Assembly: GCA_013695975.1 (NCBI GenBank)
Contig: JACCZL010000153.1
Coordinates: 1-8,801, forward strand
Length of the DNA stretch: 8,801 bases
Origin: Chloroflexota bacterium
Lineage (GTDB): Bacteria > Chloroflexota > UBA6077 > JACCZL01
Reading direction: 5' to 3'
In this document: positions 1 to 5,740 of the stretch, in pieces
Numbering within the stretch: the stretch's first letter is position 1
Layout: each line of letters opens with the position of its first letter
Position numbers and translations under genes: made by a program
The notes under the pieces: model-generated
Database searches by the model: none
Told to the model about the DNA's origin: nothing
Seen by the model: the letters and a program-made list of their open reading frames with translations, nothing else

Positions 1-405
1 GTCGACGAGCGCGTTCGGGAGCACCTGGCGACCGACGAGCTGTCGATTGGCGACTACGTCCTCACCGGCGGCGAGCTGGCGGCGATGGTGGTCATCGACG
101 CCGTCGCCCGCCTCCTACCCGGCGTCCTGGGCGCCGAGGAGTCAACCGGCGAAGAGTCGCACAGCCAGGGCCTGCTCGAGTACCCGCACTACACTCGCCC
201 ACCCGAGTTCGGTGGCTCGACCGTCCCCGACATCCTGCTCTCCGGCCACCACGCCGAGATCGCCCGCTGGCGCCGCCAGCAGTCCCTCCTCCGCACGGCC
301 CACCGCCGCCCGGACCTCCTAACGGACGAACATCTCGATGAGATGCGTCGGTCAGGCCTGCTGGCTGCCGACCGGACCGACCCTCCGGCGGCGGAGACTG
401 TTTGA
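1..405 (+). CDS. trmD: tRNA (guanine37-N1)-methyltransferase TrmD, C-terminal part (5' end outside window)
   Basis: TrmD methylates N1 of G37 next to the anticodon in a subset of tRNAs, using S-adenosylmethionine, and so prevents +1 frameshifting; it is cytosolic and dimeric. The frame is open from base 1 and gives 134 residues. It begins within the trefoil-knot SAM-binding region (ELSIGDYVLTGGELA at residues 13-27) and continues through the GLLEYPHYTRP motif and the LLSGHHAEIARWRR helix typical of the TrmD C-terminal domain. Family proteins have about 230-260 residues, so roughly the first 110 are missing upstream. By my recalled alignment, the position of E. coli Asp169 is Glu here (GEESHSQGLL). 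The usual downstream partner rplS does not follow; the 3' end instead overlaps a convergent antitoxin reading frame by 54 bp. Identification is very secure. Confidence 0.96.
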   Translation, partial: VDERVREHLATDELSIGDYVLTGGELAAMVVIDAVARLLPGVLGAEESTGEESHSQGLLEYPHYTRPPEFGGSTVPDILLSGHHAEIARWRRQQSLLRTAHRRPDLLTDEHLDEMRRSGLLAADRTDPPAAETV

Positions 406-639
406 GCCGTCCTCTGTGACAGACTGAGGGATGGAGAGCGAAGGGCGGATCAGCACATCGGCGGAGATGCCGAGCCGATCGTGCAGGCGGCGGATCATGC
501 CGATCGACAGGCCTCGCTTACGATTCAGCACCTCGGCGACGCGCGTGCGCGTGCCGATGATCGCCTCGAGATCCTTCCGGGTGAGTCCCTGCTGCTCCAT
601 CCGGAACTGGATCGCCTCGATGCGATCGGGAGGGTCCAT
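352..639 (-). CDS. Possible re-initiated HTH fragment of the HigA antitoxin
   Basis: This is the part of the antitoxin frame downstream of the TAG, starting at ATG 637-639 and giving 95 residues. It contains the complete Xre-like helix-turn-helix (about residues 18-45, with motif LTRKDLEAIIGTRTRVAEVL) and a helix RRLHDRLGISADVLI. If translated it could still bind the operator, but it lacks the N-terminal domain that in this family probably contributes to toxin contact. The TAG lies only 15 nt upstream, so terminating ribosomes could re-initiate. No clear Shine-Dalgarno sequence is visible. Whether it is expressed cannot be told from sequence. Confidence 0.4.
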   Translation of the reverse strand: MDPPDRIEAIQFRMEQQGLTRKDLEAIIGTRTRVAEVLNRKRGLSIGMIRRLHDRLGISADVLIRPSLSIPQSVTEDGSNSLRRRRVGPVGSQQA

Positions 640-801
640 CGGGTGATGCTCGGCCTAATAGGCGTCGATGAGCGTCGCCAGCACATCGAGGCGGTCGCCC
701 TCGCGCGTTCCGGCCTTCGCTCCCCACAGCCGCTCGACCTCGGCCAACGCCGCTTCGTAGTCGGCCTCCGACCGGATCGGCTTCAGATTACACCTGGTCA
801 T
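352..801 (-). pseudogene. higA: HigA-type antitoxin interrupted by an in-frame TAG
   Basis: The family product is an Xre-type DNA-binding antitoxin that neutralises HigB and represses the operon. The frame opens at ATG 799-801, overlapping the end of the toxin gene by 14 bp, as expected for translational coupling. The first 48 codons have the family N-terminal pattern (PIRSEADYEAALAEVERLW, then GDRLDVLATLIDAY). A TAG at 655-657 follows, and the same frame resumes with AEHHPMDPPDRIEAI, a typical continuation. The HTH comes next (GLTRKDLEAIIGTRTRVAEVLNRKR). Relatives have Glu (GAG) where the TAG lies, so one G-to-T change explains it. Re-initiation at ATG 637-639 would give a 95-residue protein holding the whole HTH, but I see no strong ribosome-binding site there. 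After ADVLIRP about 28 more residues read antisense to the trmD end, which suggests loss of the original stop. Confidence 0.82.
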
Positions 802-1123
802 GCTCCACCTCTGTGACGTCGATGCGATCGTAGTCGCGGTGCGTGCCGATCCATGTGATCCAGACGATCCCCTTCTCGAAGTCCACCGCCGCAACCAGCC
901 GATAGTCGTTGCCCTTGATGTTGAACACGATGCGGTCAGCCGAGACGATGCTCGCCGTCGCGTAGAGCCGCTTCACGTCGGCCGTGCTCGCCCAGCGAGC
1001 CACCTTGACCTCAGCGAACCAAGCGTCAAGCGTGGCCTTCAGCGCCGGCCGGTCCTTGTGCCCGGCGCGGGACTCAACGAACTCCCGCGGCGTGCGACGA
1101 CCCGCATGCGGATGCGCCACCAC
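788..1123 (-). CDS. higB: HigB-type RelE-superfamily mRNA interferase toxin, possibly damaged at the N-terminus
   Basis: HigB toxins cleave mRNA on the ribosome and are held inactive by HigA. The body matches the family well: AWFAEVKVARW (residues 34-44), STADVKRLYATASIV (46-60), the core FNIKGNDYRLVAAVDF (67-82) and the C-terminal WIGTHRDYDRID (91-102), with conserved Lys70, Arg75, His95 and Tyr98. The only in-frame start candidate near the expected place is GTG at 1121-1123, giving 111 residues and an N-terminus (VAHPHAG) unlike the family. Relatives begin MRVI/V-x-R-x-TLREF. Here MRVVARR can be read from ATG 1105-1107 in another frame, just before TPREF in the toxin frame, so a 1- or 4-nt deletion is likely. 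Toxin precedes antitoxin, the normal higBA order. Family call is firm; functionality is doubtful. Confidence 0.85.
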   Translation of the reverse strand: MVAHPHAGRRTPREFVESRAGHKDRPALKATLDAWFAEVKVARWASTADVKRLYATASIVSADRIVFNIKGNDYRLVAAVDFEKGIVWITWIGTHRDYDRIDVTEVEHDQV

Positions 1124-1192
1124 GTACCCGCAATGGGCGCAAAACGAGTCAGCGGGCGCGGAATGGCTGGACTGGCCTCCACGCCCACCTCA

Positions 1193-1657
1193 GGGACTAA
1201 GACCGAATTGTGAGATCTCCGGTAGGCCGCTGCCTACGCACCGCGGCACCCCCTCCCGCCTTGCGGCGCCTCGAGCGCCGCGATCCGCGCCTCCAAGTCC
1301 ATCAACTCCGTGGCGCCAATGGCAACCTCGGCCATGGTCGAGTGGGTTATCGGGGCGATGATGGCCTGCTCCGCCTTGCGGCTCCGCCTCTCGCCCTAGC
1401 CTTTCACCTGCCCACACCTGCCTGCGCCGCTACCACCGGCCGATTCTCCCGCCCAAAGAAATGGCCCGCCGACGCATCGGCGAGCGGGCACTTGATCCGC
1501 AGGACCCCCGAGGGCGCTCGGGAGCAATATAGCACCGGGCGATGCGGTGAACGTGCGTGCGCTCAAAAGGTGGTCTCACCTCCTCCTGGCTCTGCTAGCC
1601 GTGGCCTCCCGGATCGCATCATCTCGGGTCGGTCCAAGATGGTGGCAACGACAGGGC
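1193..1657. other. Non-coding or decayed stretch between the TA remnant and the IS
   Basis: No convincing gene is present. On the - strand, bases 1395-1234 form an open frame without a ribosome-binding site, whose end carries an amphipathic helix (ELMDLEARIAALEA); this looks like the tail of a small lost protein. Short hairpins occur at 1464-1489 and 1507-1522, and a weak terminator-like one (- strand) at 1570-1583. A long-range pairing GATGCG (1541-1546) with CGCATC (1615-1620) is possible. The + strand frame that runs into the transposase is open through here, but its composition and lack of motifs argue against coding. Confidence 0.5.
1464..1489 (-). terminator. Possible intrinsic terminator (- strand)
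   Basis: On the - strand GCCCGC and GCGGGC pair perfectly around an inner CGA/TCG helix, and the stem is followed by a T-rich tract (CATTTCTTT). The 6-bp GC stem with a pyrimidine tail fits a weak rho-independent terminator for transcripts arriving from the IS side. No gene it would end is recognisable, so it may be a relic. Confidence 0.35.
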
Positions 1658-1672
1658 CAGGGCGATTGCATG
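1658..1672 (+). repeat. Left terminal inverted repeat (IRL) of the IS
   Basis: CAGGGCGATTGCATG, an exact reverse complement of 2899-2913. The terminal hexamer CAGGGC is also present immediately outside it (1652-1657), giving a local CAGGGC duplication. Confidence 0.88.
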
Positions 1673-1737
1673 TTGTTTCGTCAAATGGTGATCAGGTAGC
1701 GTGGGGCAGTGCCGTGCGTCGGCGCTGGAGGTGTCCC

Positions 1738-2893
1738 ATGCTGACCTTGCCACCAACGAGCATCAGCGAGCACTTCGCGTCGCTGACTGACCCCCGCGCC
1801 GAGCGTGGGAAGGAGCATCTGCTGGTCGACATCGTGACGATCACGCTGTGCGTGGTGATCTGCGGGGCCAACGACTGGGTCGCGGTCGAGACCTTCGGGC
1901 GGGTCAAGGCGCCGTGGCTGCGGACGTTCCTGGCGCTGCCGCACGGCATCCCCTCGCACGACACGTTCGGGCGCGTGTTCCGGCGGCTGGACCCCGACGA
2001 GTTCCGCCGCTGCTTCCTGGCCTGGGTCCGGGCGGGGGTCGGCGAGTGCGGACCGCAGGTCGTCGCGGTGGACGGCAAGACGCTGCGGCGGTCGCACGAT
2101 CGGCCAGCCGGTAAGGAGGCGCTGCATCTGGTCAGTGCCTGGGCGACCGCCAGAGGTCTGGTCATTGGTCAGGTCGCCACCGACACGAAATCGAATGAGA
2201 TCACCGCGATCCCGGCCCTGTTGCGCCTGCTGGCCCTCGAGGGCGCGATCGTCACGATCGATGCCATGGGCTGCCAGACCGCGATCGCGAGCCAGATCAT
2301 CGAGCAGGGCGCCGACTACGTGCTGGCCCTCAAGGACAACCAGCCGACGATGCACGCACGCGTCCGCCTGGCGTTCGCGGACGCCAGCGCCGCTGTCGGC
2401 ACGACCCTGCCGCTGGCCGATCTCGTGCCACATACGACCCTCGACAAGGATCACGGACGGATCGAGCAGCGCCGCTGCCTGGCCATCGGTGACCCGGCCT
2501 ATCTCGCCTACATCGATCCCGAGGGCGCCTGGCCGAACCTCCGCAGCGTCGTGCTCGTCGAGTCGACCCGCCGCATCGGGGCCACCGTCACGACCGAGGC
2601 GCGCCACTACCGCTCCAGCTTGCCGGCCGCGGCCAAGCCGCTCAATCAGGCCGTCCGCGGCCATTGGGGCATCGAGAACCGCCTCCACTGGGTCCTCGAC
2701 GTTGTCTCCCACGAGGATGCCAGCCGGGTGCGGGCCGACTTTGCCCCCGAGAACCTCGCCATCATCCGCCATGTCGCCCTCAATCTCCTGCGTCAGGATC
2801 CTTCCCGACGCACACGGCCTCGCCACCAAACGCTTGCGCGCCGCCCTCGACGACACCTATCTCCGCACAATCCTCGACGGCGTGCGCGCCTGA
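1738..2893 (+). pseudogene. ISAs1-family DDE transposase, frameshifted near its C-terminus
   Basis: This enzyme would cut and join the IS ends. The start chosen is ATG 1738, where the family N-terminus begins (SISEHFASLTDPRAERGKEH); the upstream open frame is not transposase-like. The N-terminal associated domain covers about residues 7-95. The catalytic domain shows Asp112 in VVAVDGKTLRRS, Asp175 in IVTIDAMGCQ and Glu313 in HWGIENRLHWVLDV. After LNLLRQDPS (residue 356) the frame goes wrong. The expected tail (DAHGLATKRLRAALDDTYL) lies in the +1 frame and stops at TGA 2891-2893. One extra C in the CCC at 2804-2806 explains it; without it the protein would have 384 residues. As written, the original frame runs to 2958, beyond the IS and into phnE. 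It is probably inactive, or makes a protein with an aberrant tail, unless the slippery CCC allows frameshifting. Confidence 0.88.
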
Positions 2894-2898
2894 ACGAT

Positions 2899-2913
2899 CA
2901 TGCAATCGCCCTG
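2899..2913 (-). repeat. Right terminal inverted repeat (IRR) of the IS
   Basis: CATGCAATCGCCCTG on the + strand, the perfect reverse complement of the left repeat. It lies 5 bp after the restored transposase stop and marks the junction with the phnE remnant. Confidence 0.88.
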
Positions 2914-3290
2914 TGGTCGAGGCGGCGCGGGCGACCGGCGCGGGTGAGATCGCGGTGACCTTGCTGGCGCGGGCCCCACTCGCCCTGCCGGTCCTGCTCT
3001 CCTACACCCTCTTTCGCTGGGAATGCAACATGCGGGCGGCGACCGTCCTCGGTTTCGTCGGGGCCGGCGGCATCGGGACGCAGCTCAGCATCAGCATGAA
3101 ACTCTTCCGCTACAACGAGGTCCTGACCCTCGCGATCGCTATCCTCCTGCTAGTGACGCTGGTCGACATCGTCGGCAGCATCGCCCGCGCGCGGGTGCTG
3201 GATGCGCCGACGCTCGCGGCATGCGCCCCGAGCGGACGCCAGAACATGTTTCGGCGGACCGCGGCCTTCTTCGGCCGCGCCGACGGGTGA
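2914..3290 (+). pseudogene. phnE: 3' remnant of a phosphonate-type ABC transporter permease (PhnE)
   Basis: PhnE is the inner-membrane permease of the PhnCDE importer for phosphonates, phosphite or phosphate esters. The remnant starts directly at the IS right end and reads VVEAARATGAGEIAV. This is the EAA loop, which contacts the ATPase subunit. It continues with LPVLLSYTLFRWECNMRAAT, VLGFVGAGGIGTQL and two membrane segments (LSYTLFRW region; VLTLAIAILLLVTLVDIVG). The GFVGAGGIG and LFRYNEV motifs are specific to PhnE-like permeases. About the first half to two thirds of a normal permease is missing, no start codon or promoter is apparent, and neither phnC nor phnD is in the window. The C-terminal 25 or so residues after VLDAP are unlike PhnE and may be a read-on tail. 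It cannot make a working permease. Confidence 0.88.
3260..3279 (+). other. Strong GC hairpin at the end of the phnE remnant
   Basis: CGCGGCC (3260-3266) pairs perfectly with GGCCGCG (3273-3279) around a TTCTTC loop. No U-tract follows, so it is not a standard intrinsic terminator. It could still slow or protect a transcript end. Confidence 0.35.
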
Positions 3291-3383
3291 GCGAGACCAC
3301 GCCGGCGGCGATCGGGGCGTCTACTCCTCGTGACCGACCGGTCCGAGCGGGGAGCGAATCAAACCAGCCGCCCGCCGAATGCG

Positions 3384-3389
3384 TACACT
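3384..3389 (+). promoter_or_regulatory. Possible -10 element for the cupredoxin gene
   Basis: TACACT matches four of six positions of the sigma70 -10 consensus and lies 57 nt before the first ATG. No recognisable -35 lies 16-18 nt upstream, so the assignment is weak. The 150-bp gap between the phnE remnant and this gene must hold its promoter if it is transcribed independently. Confidence 0.2.
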
Positions 3390-3443
3390 TAAGGTGAGGT
3401 CGGCGACATCCGTCCGATCCAGACCCGTGCCCACCATGGAGGA

Positions 3444-3821
3444 ATGATGCGCAGACTTATCGGGCTGATGCTAGCGGCCGTTGGGCTTGCTCTCGGCGTC
3501 ACCGTCGCCACTGGACTCGACCGCCCCGCCGCCGCGCAGCCGACGCCCGTCGACGTGGTGCTCGGCACCTACATTTTCGAGCCGGCGGAGCTGATTGTGC
3601 CGGTTGGCGTCGTCACGTTGAACCTCACGAACGTCGATAGCCGCCGCCACAACATGATCATCGACTTCGGCAACGGCGTCGAAGGCGAGTCCGACACGTT
3701 CTCGGCCGGCTCGGGCGGCATCTGGGAGGTCGCGTTCGATCAGCCCGGCGCCTATCCATTCTACTGCAGCATCGACAACCACGCCGAACGTGGCATGGTC
3801 GGGACGCTCATCGCCCAGTAG
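3444..3821 (+). CDS. Exported cupredoxin (plastocyanin-like copper protein)
   Basis: A small type-1 blue-copper protein that probably carries electrons or copper outside the cytoplasmic membrane. Residues 1-32 form a signal peptide: MMRRLIG, a hydrophobic core LMLAAVGLALGV, and a likely cleavage near PAAAQ. The rest is a single cupredoxin domain. All four ligands are visible: His69 (RRHNM), Cys108 (PFYCS), His113 (DNHAE) and Met118 (ERGM). There are ATGs at 3444 and 3447. The purine-rich GGAGG at 3438-3442 is very close to both, and the second has slightly better spacing; the proteins differ by one residue. No lipobox is seen. The next gene starts 39 nt downstream on the same strand, so the two are probably one operon. 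The partner is unknown; a respiratory or nitrite/nitrous oxide enzyme would be typical but none is in the window. Confidence 0.9.
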   Translation: MMRRLIGLMLAAVGLALGVTVATGLDRPAAAQPTPVDVVLGTYIFEPAELIVPVGVVTLNLTNVDSRRHNMIIDFGNGVEGESDTFSAGSGGIWEVAFDQPGAYPFYCSIDNHAERGMVGTLIAQ

Positions 3822-3860
3822 CGCACTCGGCCGGCTGACCGCCCCGAGAGGTTCGGGCCC

Positions 3861-4382
3861 ATGAAGGAGTCGACGATCACGCTGACAATGCTGTGGGTCC
3901 ACGTCCCGTTCGCTACCGCCTGGATCGGCATCGCCCTGCTAGACGCCTTCCTGGCGGTGGCCCCGGGCCTCTCCGCGGCGCAGCGCTCCCAGCTCATCCG
4001 CCTCACCCTCCCATTCGTCCTGCTGGCGATCCCCGTCATCGTGGTCACTGGCGTCTGGCAGACGGTCTACAACCCGGTCACCAGGCCCCAGTGGTCCTGG
4101 GCGATCCTCGAAGATTTAAGGCGAACGACCTACGGTTGGGCGCTCTTCTACAAGCACGTCTTCGTCGTCGGGACGCTCGTCGCGACCCTTGCGATCAAGC
4201 TCGTGCTGGTCCGCCGCCTGGGCGCGGCCGCGAGCGCCGGCCTCGCGGGCGCCGGATCCGCGGTCGCCCTCGCGCCCGAGGCCAGGATCGATCGCCCACT
4301 CCAGACGGCGAGCTGGCTCAACCTCCTCTGCTGTCTGGCGATCCTGATCTGCGTCGTCCTCATGGTCTACCAGCTCCACTGA
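3861..4382 (+). CDS. Four-helix integral membrane protein, CopD/DUF2269-like
   Basis: The 173-residue protein has four predicted membrane helices at about residues 8-31, 48-68, 95-118 and 150-171. The first carries WVHVPFATAWIG, with His14 in the place where CopD-like proteins have a membrane histidine. A second histidine, His99, is in the YKHVF motif opening helix 3, preceded by Lys98. This H...K-H arrangement in a four-helix protein resembles CopD and DUF2269-type proteins, some of which are thought to handle copper or haem. Position directly behind a cupredoxin gene favours a copper role. The start at ATG 3861 is supported by GAGAGG at 3846-3851 (9-nt spacing). I infer the copper link from context; exact family assignment is uncertain. 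Confidence 0.8.
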   Translation: MKESTITLTMLWVHVPFATAWIGIALLDAFLAVAPGLSAAQRSQLIRLTLPFVLLAIPVIVVTGVWQTVYNPVTRPQWSWAILEDLRRTTYGWALFYKHVFVVGTLVATLAIKLVLVRRLGAAASAGLAGAGSAVALAPEARIDRPLQTASWLNLLCCLAILICVVLMVYQLH

Positions 4383-4485
4383 GCACGTCGGCAAAGTCTG
4401 GCACGAGTCCGAGGCGGTCTGTGGCGGCGACAGGGCTGGTTGGAAACCCGCCCCGACCCTCGCGGTCGTGCCACGCTGCTGCTCG

Positions 4486-5670
4486 CTACCCGCAGGTCGG
4501 CGCGGTCAACCGGGGGAGCTCGCGGGCCAGAGCCGCGGCAACGACGGCGTTGCCGCGGCGGCTGTAGTGGCCATTGCGGGCGGTCAGGGCATCCTCACCC
4601 GTTCGCCGCGCCTCGCGGACCAGGGCATCGGTCACGTCGATCGTCGCGATCCCCTCGCGGGCCAGCCAGTCCAGGATCGGCGCGTAGGGCTTGCCGCCGC
4701 CCTCGCGGATGGTCGCGACTTCCCTCTCGCGACCGAAGACGACGACGACTGGTGTCGCGCCGTCCCGCCGGACCTCCCGGGCGAAGTGGACCAGAATCCG
4801 GCCGGCGACCAGCAGTGGCTCCTGATCGAGCTGGTAGAGCTGAGCAAGCTGGCTCCGCGCGTCGGTCGTGCCCTGGCCCTTCGCTCGGCGGTAGGCGGCG
4901 GTGCGGGCGACGCGGACGACGTAGGACGCATCGAACGGGTTCGCCACGAACATGCCCGGGAAGTACCAATGGTCGTCGGGCCCGAGCGTCGCCTCGACCC
5001 ACCCCGGATCGGCCAACTGCGCGGGCGTCGTCACCGGATTCGGCAACAGCCGCAGCTCCTCGCCCTCGAGCAGGTAGCGAGGCTTGCTCAGCGGCAGCCC
5101 GACGTCCGGGCTCTGGAAGGGTCGGAAGCGGCTGATGGCGCGACTGATGCTGTCGACCATGTAGCCCATCAGGACCGCGCACGGACGGTAACCACGTCCC
5201 TCGCGCTCGTAGCGCAACCAGGCCTGGTCGTGGCCGTACCCCGGCGCTCCAAAGTTCAGCACCTCGGTTCCGGACCAGGCCCGCTCGAGCCCGGCTGCCC
5301 AGCAGTCGGAGTAGGCGACCTCGTCGCAGTGGGTAAACGAGTCGCCGAGCGCGGCCAGCCGACGCACCCCCGGCGGTGTCTCGAGCGCGTACTCCCGCTC
5401 AGCCCGCAAGGCGGCGCCGTTCGTCTGGTAGACGATGCCGTCATCGCGGCGCACCGTGGCCGGCGCCGGCGTCCAACCGAGATGGGCGTCGAAGCGGATA
5501 TAAGTGTCGCCGGCCTCCAGCCGATGCACCTCCCCGACGCGGTACGAGAATGGGAGCAGGTCCCCGGGGCGGATCGGCTGCGCCACCCGCAGCCCGAACT
5601 CGGCGACCAGGAACGCTACGGCCAACCCCGCGAGCAAGACACCGGCCCGTGCTAGGCGACGGTGGTTCAT
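4486..5670 (-). CDS. Membrane-anchored SGNH-fold protein, downstream copy A
   Basis: A 394-residue protein with one N-terminal hydrophobic segment (about residues 8-26) that should anchor it with the bulk outside the cytoplasm. It has SGNH-hydrolase landmarks: block I GDSFTHCDE with candidate nucleophile Ser111, block II NFGAPGYGHDQ (Gly141-Gly146), and block V GHYSRRGN with His368. The usual Asp two or three residues before that His is absent (ARNGH), and the block III Asn position holds Ser174. It is closely related to the upstream neighbour; GPDDHWYFPGMFVANP (230-245) is identical. Cysteines 115, 123, 164 and 393 are shared and could form disulphides. With the nucleotide-sugar dehydrogenase upstream, a role in acyl modification of a surface glycan is plausible, but the substrate is unknown. 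The 70-nt gap to copy B suggests co-transcription. Confidence 0.85.
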   Translation of the reverse strand: MNHRRLARAGVLLAGLAVAFLVAEFGLRVAQPIRPGDLLPFSYRVGEVHRLEAGDTYIRFDAHLGWTPAPATVRRDDGIVYQTNGAALRAEREYALETPPGVRRLAALGDSFTHCDEVAYSDCWAAGLERAWSGTEVLNFGAPGYGHDQAWLRYEREGRGYRPCAVLMGYMVDSISRAISRFRPFQSPDVGLPLSKPRYLLEGEELRLLPNPVTTPAQLADPGWVEATLGPDDHWYFPGMFVANPFDASYVVRVARTAAYRRAKGQGTTDARSQLAQLYQLDQEPLLVAGRILVHFAREVRRDGATPVVVVFGREREVATIREGGGKPYAPILDWLAREGIATIDVTDALVREARRTGEDALTARNGHYSRRGNAVVAAALARELPRLTAPTCG

Positions 5671-5740
5671 CCGCCGCCCTGCCGGTCGGCAGCGGCGGAG
5701 TAGAGCACCGGCCCGGCCCCGAGGCTCGCGCCAGCGACGC

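Larger units (their letters stand above)
1658..2913 (+). mobile_element. ISAs1-family insertion sequence, 1256 bp
   Basis: The element is bounded by perfect 15-bp terminal inverted repeats: CAGGGCGATTGCATG at 1658-1672 and its reverse complement at 2899-2913. It holds one transposase gene of the ISAs1 type. Its length is normal for the family. The restored transposase stop (2891-2893) lies 5 bp before the right repeat, which supports these limits. The flanking bases (..GACAGGGC on the left, TGGTCGAG.. on the right) show no 8-10 bp direct repeat, unlike a fresh ISAs1 insertion. The right end abuts a truncated phnE. I infer that an IS-mediated deletion or recombination between copies followed insertion. 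Confidence 0.88.

Noticed and set aside
1560..1630. T-box-like GGTGG element before the IS
   Set aside because: The ACCGCG part of the T-box consensus is absent, no terminator with a U-tract follows on the + strand, and there is no aminoacyl-tRNA synthetase or amino-acid gene downstream.
1210..1737. In-frame N-terminal extension of the transposase
   Set aside because: The frame is open because GC-rich DNA has few stops. The IS left end lies at 1658 and the family N-terminus begins at 1738.
1681..2856. 391-codon open frame antisense to the transposase
   Set aside because: No recognisable domain; its composition is that of a shadow of the transposase reading frame.
4454..4468. Terminator between the convergent CopD-like and SGNH copy A genes
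   Set aside because: CGACC/GGTCG makes only a 5-bp stem and no T-run follows on either strand.
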